30,716 nt of DNA from Pseudomonadota bacterium (GTDB lineage: Bacteria > Pseudomonadota > Gammaproteobacteria > Steroidobacterales > Steroidobacteraceae), in assembly GCA_023433515.1 (NCBI GenBank), contig JAEZCN010000017.1:1-30716 (forward strand), given 5' to 3'. A model generated the notes under the pieces. The model ran no database searches and was not told the DNA's origin. It was given only the letters and a program-made list of their open reading frames with translations. Position numbers and translations under genes: made by a program. Positions 7,670 through 14,529 of the stretch are shown here, piece by piece (the first letter of the stretch is position 1; the number at the start of each line of letters is the position of its first letter).

Positions 7670-10390
7670 ATGACTATGCGCGAACCGGGCGGCCCGCTGG
7701 GCTCGAGGATCCGAAGTGTTCTGCTGCTGTCGGCCTGGGCCGCCGCGGGATTTGCGATGCCCGCCCACGCGGCCGACCCACCGCAGGCGCGCACCGTACG
7801 CGTCGACATCGAACCCTCGAGCCTGGAATCGGCGCTGCTGCAACTGTCCAGGCAGGCGAACGTGCAGCTAGTCGTCGCTTCGGACGTCGTGAAGGGCATC
7901 CGATCGGCCGGCCTCGAAGGCGAATACTCGCTCGAGCAGGCGCTCGACCGCCTGCTCGGTGAATCCGGTCTCACGTACCGTGTCGATTCCGCCGGAACGA
8001 TCACGGTGATGAGACGCGCACCCGTGGATCCACCCACGAGCTCGGCACTGCGCGAAAGACCACGCGATTCGTTCGAGGAATCGACCGTGCTCGAGGAAGT
8101 GATCGTCACCGCGCAGAAGCGCGCGGAAAGCGCGCAGGACGTGCCCATTTCGATGCAGGCGTTGTCCGCGGCCGAGCTCGAGAACCGTGGCGTCGGCACC
8201 GCCGACCAGATCCTCGCGACCCTGCCGAATCTGAACAGCAATGCCAGCAGCGAAGTGAACATCGGCTTCACGATCCGCGGCGTCGGCACCAACAACTACC
8301 ACGGCAATGTCAGCCGCGCCGTGGGTATCTACCAGGACGAAGTGTCGATGAGCACGCCGTTCTCGGGCGTGCTCGGCGTCTACGACATGGAGCGCGTGGA
8401 AGTGCTGCGCGGTCCCCAGAACTCGCTGTTCGGCCGCAACACCACCGGCGGCGCGATCAACTACATCAGCCGCAAGCCCCAGCCCGGCGTAGGGCTCATG
8501 GGCTATCTACTGGGCACCTACGGCAACCATGAGCAGCGCAACCTGGAGGGCGCGCTCGGATTCGACCTCGGAGACACCTGGGCGGCCCGCCTGTCGTTCC
8601 AGTCCATCAACCGCGACGGCCTCTTTCACAATCTCGTGACCGATGACCGCAAGTTCGGCGACAAGCAGCGTCATTCCGGCCGGCTGCAGATCGCCTGGGA
8701 GCCGACCGAGTCGACGCGTTTTCTGGCCAACTATCACGTGGGTCTCAACCGCGGGGAGAGCCTCGGCAACAAGGGCAGCGGGTTGCTGAACGCCAACGGC
8801 ACGTTGTGTTCCGACATCGCGAGCGTGGGCGATTTCGAGCGCCGCAACGATTGCTTCGATCGCGGCGGGCAGGGCGGATCGCCGCCGTTCAATCCCTCGA
8901 CCGACGACTGGCACCAGCTCTACAACACCTCCTCGACCCGCGCCGACATCGACATTCGCGGCGGATTCCTGCGCGTGGAGCACGACTTCTCCGCGGTCAG
9001 CCTCGTGTCGGTGTCGTCGTATGACGTGACCGACGTGCAGTTCGCCGACGATGCCTCCGCCACCAATACGTTCCAGTTCACGCCGTTCCAGGATTCGCGC
9101 TACGCCACGTTCACGCAGGAACTGCGGCTGGTCTCCACCGGCGACGGACCGTTGCGCGCCATCGGCGGCCTGTACTACTTCCGCGAGAAGCTGAACCAGG
9201 CCACCAACGTGCGCCGCTTCGTCAACAACGGCAACACCACCGCGTTCAACCTGCTCGACCAGGTCGACGAGGATCGCTCCATCTACGGTCAGCTCGACTA
9301 CGACTTCACGCCCGCGCTCACGCTGACGCTCGGCCTGCGCTACACGGACAACGAGAAGGACGCGGACTCGCGTTTCGGCGTGGCGGTCACGCCGCTGACT
9401 ATCTATCCATCGGACGCCTTCATGTCGCGCGAGCTGGTCGAGAACCTCACGGCGGGCGCGCCGGAACGATGTCCGCCCGGACCTCCGGGCGTCGATCCCG
9501 ACACCGGCCGGCCCTTCGGCGGTCCGCCGCCGTGCCTGCTGCCGCTGCTGCATCCGACGCAATCGGATTCCGAACTCGGCGGAAAACTCGGGCTGGCCTG
9601 GCGCATCGGCGATGACGCGCTGCTCTACGGCAGCTACTCGCGCGGGTTCAAGTCCGGCGGCTTCGATACGCGCGCGCTGGCCGCGTTCAGCGGAAACGTC
9701 GAGCAGGGCGTGGCTCCCGAGACGCTCGACGCCTATGAAATCGGCGTGAAGTCCGATCTGGCGGGCGCGACCTTGCGGCTGAACGCGGCCGCGTTCTTCT
9801 ACGTGTGGAAGGATCTGCAGACCTTCGCGACGATCGACAGCGTGCCCGGCTTCTACAATATTCCCAAGGCGGAGATCCGCGGGGTGGAGGCGGAGCTGCA
9901 GTGGCTGCCGGGATCGGGATGGACGGTGCAGGCCGGCGTCGGCCTGCTCGATACCGAGATCACGGACGTCGGCGGTCTCGCGAACATCGACGTGGGCCAC
10001 GAACTACCGAACTCGCCCGAGTTCAGCGCCAATGCACTCGTGGCCAAGCGGTTTTCGTTCGGGGATTCCGCGCTGCGCATGCAGCTCGACGGGCGTTACG
10101 TGAGCGAGCAGGTCGATTCGCTGCAGTTCAAGCTCGATCCGTCGTCGACCAACGAGGCGCAGACCTATCTGAACGCGCGCGTGAGCTATGAGTTCGGCCA
10201 GGATTCCCGCTTCGAGATCAGCGCGTTCGGCGAGAACCTGACTTCGCAGAAGACCTGCCTCGACATCGGACCGTTCGACGATCCCACCGTGACACCGGCG
10301 AACCTCGGCGCGTTGCAGACCTCGACCAACCAGTGCGCGCCGAGCGACGGCACGGCACTGTTCGGACTCTCCGCGAAGGTGAGCTTCTGA
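7670..10390 (+). CDS. TonB-dependent receptor with N-terminal STN signalling domain
   Basis: Outer-membrane active transporter of 906 aa, powered by TonB/ExbBD and linked to the sigma/FecR pair upstream. A Sec signal peptide (1-34, ending in PAHA) is followed by an STN domain (about 45-115, VRVDIEPSSLESALLQLSRQ to ITVMRR) that signals to FecR. The TonB box is LEEVIVTAQKR (141-151), and the plug domain runs to about residue 270 (FTIRGVGTNNY, VEVLRGPQNSLFGRNTTGGAINY). A 22-strand barrel of the steroid/polyphenol-receptor style (FKSGGFDTRA) completes it and ends in an aromatic residue (AKVSF). The ribosome-binding site is GGGTAGGG. Its TGA shares one base with the ATG of the sulfatase, so the two are co-translated, suggesting import of a sulfated compound. 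Confidence 0.94.
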   Translation: MTMREPGGPLGSRIRSVLLLSAWAAAGFAMPAHAADPPQARTVRVDIEPSSLESALLQLSRQANVQLVVASDVVKGIRSAGLEGEYSLEQALDRLLGESGLTYRVDSAGTITVMRRAPVDPPTSSALRERPRDSFEESTVLEEVIVTAQKRAESAQDVPISMQALSAAELENRGVGTADQILATLPNLNSNASSEVNIGFTIRGVGTNNYHGNVSRAVGIYQDEVSMSTPFSGVLGVYDMERVEVLRGPQNSLFGRNTTGGAINYISRKPQPGVGLMGYLLGTYGNHEQRNLEGALGFDLGDTWAARLSFQSINRDGLFHNLVTDDRKFGDKQRHSGRLQIAWEPTESTRFLANYHVGLNRGESLGNKGSGLLNANGTLCSDIASVGDFERRNDCFDRGGQGGSPPFNPSTDDWHQLYNTSSTRADIDIRGGFLRVEHDFSAVSLVSVSSYDVTDVQFADDASATNTFQFTPFQDSRYATFTQELRLVSTGDGPLRAIGGLYYFREKLNQATNVRRFVNNGNTTAFNLLDQVDEDRSIYGQLDYDFTPALTLTLGLRYTDNEKDADSRFGVAVTPLTIYPSDAFMSRELVENLTAGAPERCPPGPPGVDPDTGRPFGGPPPCLLPLLHPTQSDSELGGKLGLAWRIGDDALLYGSYSRGFKSGGFDTRALAAFSGNVEQGVAPETLDAYEIGVKSDLAGATLRLNAAAFFYVWKDLQTFATIDSVPGFYNIPKAEIRGVEAELQWLPGSGWTVQAGVGLLDTEITDVGGLANIDVGHELPNSPEFSANALVAKRFSFGDSALRMQLDGRYVSEQVDSLQFKLDPSSTNEAQTYLNARVSYEFGQDSRFEISAFGENLTSQKTCLDIGPFDDPTVTPANLGALQTSTNQCAPSDGTALFGLSAKVSF

Positions 10391-11790
10391 TGGATCCATT
10401 CCGGCGCTCGCGGCGCCGCGCGTTGCAGTACCTGTCCGCAGGCGCCGTGGGCAGCGTGCTGCCGCGCGGGGCAGGGGCCGCGACCGCCCGGCCACCGAAT
10501 GTCGTGTTCATACTGGCCGACGATCTGGGTTACGCGGATCTGGGTTGTTACGGTCGGCGGGACTATCGGACGCCGCAGATCGATCGGCTCGCGGCCCGCG
10601 GACTCAGGCTCACGCAGGCGTATTCGAATTCTTCCGTGTGTTCGCCTACCCGCTGCGCGCTCGCGACCGGCCGTTATCAATACCGGCTCCCGGTGGGGCT
10701 CGAAGAACCCATCCGATTCAAAGCCGGCGACGCGGGACTGCCGGCCGGCCATCCGACGCTGGCGACGCTATTTCGGGCGTTGGGGTATCGCACGGCGCTG
10801 ATCGGCAAGTGGCACCTGGGCGCCGATCCCGCGCACGGACCGCTGCGTCACGGATATGAACATTTCTTCGGCATACACGGCGGCGCGGCGGACTACTACT
10901 CGCACGAATACACCGCGCGCGCCACCGGCACGACCGAACTGTTCGAGAACGAGCGCCGCGTCCGGCATCACGGCTACCTCACCGAACTACTGACCAACCA
11001 GGCGCTGGTCGAGATCGAGCGCAATGCCGCGAAACGCCAGCCGTTCCTGCTGAGCCTGCACTACACCGCGCCGCATTGGCCCTGGGAAGCGCCCGGCGAC
11101 GAGGCCGTCTCGCGTGCACTGTCCAGCATCTACCACGGCGATGGCGGCAGCCTCGAGACCTACGCCCGCATGGTCGCGGCGCTCGACGAAGGCGTCGGCC
11201 GCGTGCTCGCGCAACTCACGCGTCTCGATCTCGAGCGAGACACACTCGTCGTGTTCACCAGCGACAACGGCGGCGAGCGCTTCTCCGACACCTGGCCGTT
11301 CACCGGCATGAAGGGCGAGTTGCTCGAAGGCGGCATTCGCGTGCCTGCCATCGTGAGCTGGCCCACCCACATTGCCGCCGGGGGAGTGTCGGAGCAGGTG
11401 TGCGCCACAATGGACTGGCTGCCCACGCTGCTCGCCGCGGCGAATGGCGAGCCGGACGCGGACTATCTACCGGATGGCGAGAGCCTGATGCCGCACCTGC
11501 TCGGCAAGGCCCCCACGCGACCGCGGACCCTCTACTGGCGGCACAAGGCCCACGACCAGTCCGCCGTGCGCGCCGGCGACTGGAAGTATCTGAGCCTGGG
11601 TGGGAACGAGTTCCTGTTCGACCTGGCGCACGATTCGCGCGAGCGCGCGAACCTCAAGGAGCGAGAGAGCGCGAGGTTCGAGCGCATGAAAGAGGACTTC
11701 GCCGCGTGGAACCGGACCATGCTGCCGTATCCGGCGGACAGCAACAGCGTGTCGCAAAAGAATCCCGTCCGGGCCGCCGACCGCTACTGA
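10390..11790 (+). CDS. Sulfatase (formylglycine type), Tat-exported
   Basis: Hydrolyses sulfate esters, probably in the periplasm. The 466-aa protein starts with a twin-arginine-like signal (RRSRRRALQYLSAGAVG, residues 5-21, ending near GAGAATA). The catalytic core is typical: metal ligands in FILADDLGYADLG (D44, D45), the formylglycine-forming motif C84-S-P-T-R88 in SVCSPTRCALATGRYQ, GKWHLG (K140, H142) and the late metal site TSDNGGE. A cysteine-type site needs a formylglycine-generating enzyme, which is not in this window. The start codon overlaps the receptor stop (TGATG), showing a functional pair. The Tat route fits the need to modify C84 before export. The substrate (sulfated sugar, steroid or phenol) is unknown. 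Confidence 0.92.
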   Translation: MDPFRRSRRRALQYLSAGAVGSVLPRGAGAATARPPNVVFILADDLGYADLGCYGRRDYRTPQIDRLAARGLRLTQAYSNSSVCSPTRCALATGRYQYRLPVGLEEPIRFKAGDAGLPAGHPTLATLFRALGYRTALIGKWHLGADPAHGPLRHGYEHFFGIHGGAADYYSHEYTARATGTTELFENERRVRHHGYLTELLTNQALVEIERNAAKRQPFLLSLHYTAPHWPWEAPGDEAVSRALSSIYHGDGGSLETYARMVAALDEGVGRVLAQLTRLDLERDTLVVFTSDNGGERFSDTWPFTGMKGELLEGGIRVPAIVSWPTHIAAGGVSEQVCATMDWLPTLLAAANGEPDADYLPDGESLMPHLLGKAPTRPRTLYWRHKAHDQSAVRAGDWKYLSLGGNEFLFDLAHDSRERANLKERESARFERMKEDFAAWNRTMLPYPADSNSVSQKNPVRAADRY

Positions 11791-11901
11791 CACCTCACGC
11801 GCGGCAGGGGTGCGCACCTTGGCGTGTTACACCCCCTTCGAAGACGCCGAAGCACCCTTGCCGCGCTCCGTTCCTCCCGGCCGCATGACGCTGCTGAACA
11901 T

Positions 11902-11932
11902 GCAATTGTGAAACAGGCTGTTTCGCAATTGC
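11902..11932. repeat. 31-bp near-perfect palindrome
   Basis: Left arm GCAATTGTGAAACAG and right arm CTGTTTCGCAATTGC are reverse complements except for one T/G pair and surround a single central G. It lies between the sulfatase stop and the converging DUF2283 gene. It may be a bidirectional terminator-like hairpin (no T-run seen) or a protein-binding site. It differs from the TCACAA/TTGTGA elements found further right. Confidence 0.6.
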
Positions 11933-11953
11933 TGGCCTGCCTTACATCGTGCT

Positions 11954-12172
11954 TCAGGCGGCGACGGTCTCGACCTTGGTGCTGAGATTGATGAGCTGCA
12001 GGATCCGCATGTCGACCTTGGTGCTCGCATTGTCGATGTCGATGCCCACGAGATTGCCGCGCGCGTCGTAGTCGATGACGACGCCTTCGGATACTTCCTT
12101 GCTTTCGGTGCTCGGTTGATCCGCGAGTTCGATGTACAACGAGTCCGTGTCTGCGAAGTAGTTGAGCTTCAT
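11954..12172 (-). CDS. DUF2283 family small protein
   Basis: 72-aa protein with the DUF2283 pattern: MKLNYFADTDSLYIEL at the start, EVSEGVVIDYDARGNLVGIDI in the middle (about residues 25-45) and a short helical tail. DUF2283 proteins are small, cytoplasmic, and frequently the second gene of pairs organised like toxin-antitoxin modules; their biochemical role is not established. The ATG overlaps the TGA of the upstream 80-aa gene by four bases (ATGA), so the two are translationally coupled. Family assignment is confident; the antitoxin role is an inference from gene pairing. Confidence 0.75.
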   Translation of the reverse strand: MKLNYFADTDSLYIELADQPSTESKEVSEGVVIDYDARGNLVGIDIDNASTKVDMRILQLINLSTKVETVAA

Positions 12173-12411
12173 GGGCGGAACCTGCGGTCGGGGAATGCGT
12201 TGTGCACGGTCACCATATCCGCAAGCGTAACCACCCTCAAGTATCGTCCCTCCAGCTCAGGGATTGCGGCCCAGAACCGGTAACGATTGCCTTCCTGTGG
12301 CTCCATGCGGACGGCGTGTTGCAGGACGTATGCGCACCACTCCCTCTTGAGATACTGGCGACGGCGCAATACGACATTCTCGAAGTAGGGCGTGAAACGC
12401 GGCTCGTCCAT
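12169..12411 (-). CDS. Small DUF4258-like partner of the DUF2283 protein
   Basis: 80-aa protein: MDEPRFTPYFENVVLRR, then a basic-aromatic helix YLKREWCAYVLQH and a beta-rich C-terminus (RYRFWAAIPELEGRYLRVVTLAD, then TVHNAFPDRRF). The layout (helix with a conserved Trp, then strands describing a query value and a late hydrophobic strand) resembles the DUF4258/RelE-like small proteins that precede DUF2283 genes. No catalytic residues can be assigned. It is coupled by an ATGA overlap to the DUF2283 gene, which suggests a toxin-antitoxin-like unit with this protein as candidate toxin. The ribosome-binding site is weak. The family assignment is tentative. Confidence 0.6.
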   Translation of the reverse strand: MDEPRFTPYFENVVLRRRQYLKREWCAYVLQHAVRMEPQEGNRYRFWAAIPELEGRYLRVVTLADMVTVHNAFPDRRFRP

Positions 12412-12463
12412 CGATGCGAGCCTGCGGACATGGCGCTCCTCCGTCCTTCCATGAAAGAGGCGT

Positions 12464-12495
12464 GTTTGCGGCTATTCTCGGCCAAGGCCGCAAAC
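12464..12495. promoter_or_regulatory. Inverted repeat upstream of the DUF2283 pair
   Basis: GTTTGCGGC and GCCGCAAAC are perfect 9-bp arms around a 14-base loop, 53 bases before the first gene of the minus-strand pair. An operator is plausible because such pairs usually repress themselves, but this is inference. Confidence 0.35.
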
Positions 12496-12539
12496 TAACT
12501 GAATTCAGCAGATCGGCCTTGTGCCGCGGGAACGTTTGG

Positions 12540-12577
12540 AATCACAAATTGTGATTTCAAGCGCACAACGCATTGAT
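12540..12577 (+). promoter_or_regulatory. Composite palindromic element, copy A
   Basis: Palindrome AATCACAA-A-TTGTGATT (12540-12556), then, 11 bases after its TCACAA-W-TTGTGA core, CAACGCATTGAT (12566-12577). The same core, spacing and second box recur at two other sites in the same orientation. This copy lies about 56 bases upstream of the nuclease start. The palindrome order (TCACA then TGTGA) is the reverse of a CRP site. Confidence 0.65.
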
Positions 12578-12632
12578 CGGAAAAGGGAATATTCATGCGG
12601 CAGAGCGTGAATGCTGGGATGGCCACTGGATA

Positions 12633-13253
12633 ATGGAGCCGATGCGTCCAGGACTAACAACTTCAGCTTGGCTGCGAGTCGTGACGCTCGCGATGTGCCT
12701 CATCGCGCCCCCATCAGCCACCGCCCACTCCGGCGGCATGGACAAGAACGGCTGCCACGTCAATTCCCGCACCGGCGAGCGCCACTGCCACAACGCTAAC
12801 AAGAAGGACTTCGACCCCGACAAGCCCGCGCGACCCGGCGACGAACGCGTGCTCTACGGTCCGCCCGCGCGCGTCATCGACGGCGACACGCTGGTCGTGA
12901 AGATCCAGGGCGCCGAGATGACGTTTCGCCTGTCGGGCATCGATGCGCCCGAGCTCGATCAGCCGTTCGGGCGCGAGGCGCAGAGGGAGCTTGCGAAGAT
13001 CGTCGGCAATCAGCAGTGCGTGATGCAGGTTGTCGAGGCCGATTCGTACGGGCGCACCGTCGTGCATTTGTGGATAGGGGATCTCAACGTCAATGCGGAG
13101 ATGATGCGGCGCGGGATGGCGTGGTTCGAATCCGAGTACGCGCGGAATGAGGCGTTGTACTTGTTAGAGAATGAGGCGAGGGAGCAGAAGAGGGGGTTGT
13201 GGGGGTTGGCGCTGGAAAAGAGGGTGGAGCCGTGGGTGTGGCGCAGGCGATAG
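12633..13253 (+). CDS. Secreted thermonuclease-like (SNase) protein with His-rich N-terminal motif
   Basis: Exported nuclease of 206 aa. A signal peptide (residues 1-31; core AWLRVVTLAMCLIAPPSATA) is followed by a short Cys/His motif (GGMDKNGCHVNSRTGERHCH, 34-53) seen in YHYH-type secreted proteins. The SNase barrel comes next (PPARVIDGDTLVV, 77-89). The expected triad is R99 in FRLSGIDAPE, E107, and R141 in DSYGRTVV, matching Arg35/Glu43/Arg87 of staphylococcal nuclease. The start is the ATG at the signal peptide; a second ATG three codons on has GGAG just before it, and a TTG at 12573 would put a non-signal sequence in front. It lies between copies A and B of the composite palindrome. It may scavenge or destroy extracellular DNA. 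Confidence 0.85.
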   Translation: MEPMRPGLTTSAWLRVVTLAMCLIAPPSATAHSGGMDKNGCHVNSRTGERHCHNANKKDFDPDKPARPGDERVLYGPPARVIDGDTLVVKIQGAEMTFRLSGIDAPELDQPFGREAQRELAKIVGNQQCVMQVVEADSYGRTVVHLWIGDLNVNAEMMRRGMAWFESEYARNEALYLLENEAREQKRGLWGLALEKRVEPWVWRRR

Positions 13254-13280
13254 GCTGAAGGGTCGCACCCGTGCGGAACC

Positions 13281-13318
13281 GGTCACAAATTGTGACCAGT
13301 CGCGCGCAACTATTTGAT
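13281..13318 (+). promoter_or_regulatory. Composite palindromic element, copy B
   Basis: GGTCACAA-A-TTGTGACC (13281-13297), then, 11 bases after the core, CAACTATTTGAT (13307-13318). It starts 28 bases after the nuclease stop codon and runs into the last codons of the converging 48-aa gene. Orientation equals copies A and C. No T-tract follows, so it is not a standard terminator. Confidence 0.65.
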
Positions 13319-13456
13319 TTTCGCAGCGTCCAGCAAGCCGAGAAACTTCGAACGCGCCCAGTATGTCTCGCGCACATCCCGCTCCCAATCCGAGGTCTCC
13401 TGGCGTTGGCATGCGGAGCGGATGTTAAACGACTGCCGGAGCTCGATCGTCGTCAC
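13310..13456 (-). CDS. Small hypothetical protein (48 aa), last gene of Panacea operon
   Basis: A 48-aa protein of unknown family, starting with GTG: first residues MTTIELRQSFNIRSACQRQE, last residues YWARSKFLGLLDAAKIK. It is basic and probably helical, with no motif recognised. The GTG overlaps the TGA of the preceding frameshifted gene (GTGA), which shows an evolved operon: Panacea protein, 141-residue protein, 48-aa protein. The stop codon and last codons coincide with box two of palindromic element B. Because the ribosome-coupled upstream gene is broken, expression of this protein may be reduced. Confidence 0.5.
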   Translation of the reverse strand: MTTIELRQSFNIRSACQRQETSDWERDVRETYWARSKFLGLLDAAKIK

Positions 13457-13877
13457 CGCATCGTCGCCAGCAGATCCCTCATGGCACGTTCTTGCCTCTG
13501 GGACGTATCCTCGGCACTCGCCGCGCATTCAAGCAGCGACATCAACGTCTCACCATCAAGGGCCATCGAGTATTTCACGGCACCACGTCGCATCTCGCGC
13601 TGAACATCTAACGCATCGAAATCGTCCAGATATCTCAGGTCCACCCACGTCTTCGTACCCAGCTCCCCGCCCGGCACTCCGAGAAAGAATGAAGGGAAGG
13701 GATGGCCATGGAAGCATCTCGGGCTTTCTGGTCGACCATGAGGCTTGCTGGTGAGCAGACGAGCGACGAAGTCGCCGCTTGCCAGGCACGCCAGAACGCA
13801 AAGAACTTGCGCCGCGGTTCACTCGTCAGCTCATCGGAATAGAACGCCTCATGGCGGTAGATTTCGCCAGGAGCCAT
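13453..13877 (-). pseudogene. Frameshifted partner gene of the Panacea protein (candidate toxin)
   Basis: Two overlapping frames together give one coherent protein of about 141 residues. The first 28 codons read MAPGEIYRHEAFYSDELTSE and onward to RRKFFAF. A one-base shift near 13792-13796 then continues as LACLASGDFVARLLTSK, CFHGHPFPSFFLGVPGGELG, TKTWVDLRYLDDFDALDV and ends in RAMRDLLATMR. Without the shift the first frame runs into a meaningless tail. The gene starts 11 bases after the Panacea stop and overlaps the next gene by four bases. The opening GEIYRHEAFY and a following hydrophobic strand are faintly like MazF/PemK-type barrels, a weak guess. As the neighbour of an antitoxin-type protein it is the best candidate toxin, now apparently inactivated. 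A sequencing error or programmed frameshift cannot be excluded. Confidence 0.7.
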
Positions 13878-13888
13878 CGCGAGCCAAC

Positions 13889-14455
13889 TCAGTGGCGCTT
13901 GGCGTCGGCCGTCACCATGCTTTCGTACTCGCGTGCTGCGGCGAGAATCGCGTCTCGATTGGGATCGTTGTCGTCGATGGCGAGCGAATAGGGAATGCGC
14001 GCATTGTTGCCGCGGCCTGCGTCCCAGATCTTGTCCCAGGGTCCGCGTTCGGCGTGAGTGAGGCCGATGAGCGGCTTGGTCATTTCGTCGCGGTATTTCT
14101 CGGCGAGTGCCTGCATGAGCCGCAGTTCGCGCTTGGTGAACAATGAATCATCGAACGCGCGCTTCGGGACGACCTGCTCCCGAACATAGTCGACGATCTT
14201 TTCGGGCTCGATCGCGATCGCAGCACCCATGTCCGGCTCGAGCTGATCCCATTCCTGCATCAGCTCCAGTGGCACCGGCCCCATCTTCCAGGCGCGATAG
14301 TCCAGACCGGTGACGCTGCGGCCTGTTTCCCGGAAATGCGCGAAATCCAGCAGGTACAGGAGCTTGAGCAGCTTCACCTTGCCGCAGTGCCTGGTGTTGG
14401 CCGCGAAGAAAACGATCGCGTTGATCAACTTTTCTCGGCTCGACGAGACGAACAT
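13889..14455 (-). CDS. Panacea-domain (DUF4065, SocA-like) protein
   Basis: 188-aa protein with the Panacea/DUF4065 fold pattern: REKLINAIVFFAANTRHCGKVKLLKLLYLLDFAHF (residues 7-41), GLDYRAWKMGPVP (50-62), then TKPLIGLTHAERGPWDKIW and INDDNP-like segments, a stretch conserved in SocA-type antitoxins. Panacea domains are known as antitoxins that pair with many unrelated toxins in operons, by direct contact. The ATG has only a weak AGG upstream; a much longer in-frame reading exists but its extension is arginine/proline-rich noise overlapping the divergent helicase gene. It heads a three-gene minus-strand operon whose second gene is frameshifted. In that setting it is probably an antitoxin whose toxin has been lost, or an orphan immunity protein. 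Confidence 0.85.
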   Translation of the reverse strand: MFVSSSREKLINAIVFFAANTRHCGKVKLLKLLYLLDFAHFRETGRSVTGLDYRAWKMGPVPLELMQEWDQLEPDMGAAIAIEPEKIVDYVREQVVPKRAFDDSLFTKRELRLMQALAEKYRDEMTKPLIGLTHAERGPWDKIWDAGRGNNARIPYSLAIDDNDPNRDAILAAAREYESMVTADAKRH

Positions 14456-14490
14456 GGCGTACCTGGGGCAGGTTGCTGGCAGTTGCGAGA

Positions 14491-14519
14491 ACGATAGCCC
14501 CGCCCGGCATCGACGGCAA
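14491..14519 (-). promoter_or_regulatory. Candidate promoter of the Panacea operon
   Basis: On the minus strand, TTGCCG, a 17-base spacer and TATCGT lie 35 bases before the Panacea ATG. The spacing is ideal and hexamer agreement moderate. Confidence 0.35.
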
Positions 14520-14529
14520 CGCGTAATAC

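Noticed and set aside
8507..10000. 497-codon minus-strand frame inside the receptor gene
   Set aside because: Antisense to a receptor with complete motifs; composition is Arg/Val/Glu-biased as expected of shadow frames.
12573..12632. TTG start at 12573 for the nuclease
   Set aside because: The added 20 residues precede a clear signal peptide and the TTG falls inside box two of palindromic element A; the ATG at 12633 fits better.
13281..13297. Palindrome B as an intrinsic terminator for the nuclease gene
   Set aside because: No T-run follows on either strand, and the same element lies upstream of other genes at A and C.
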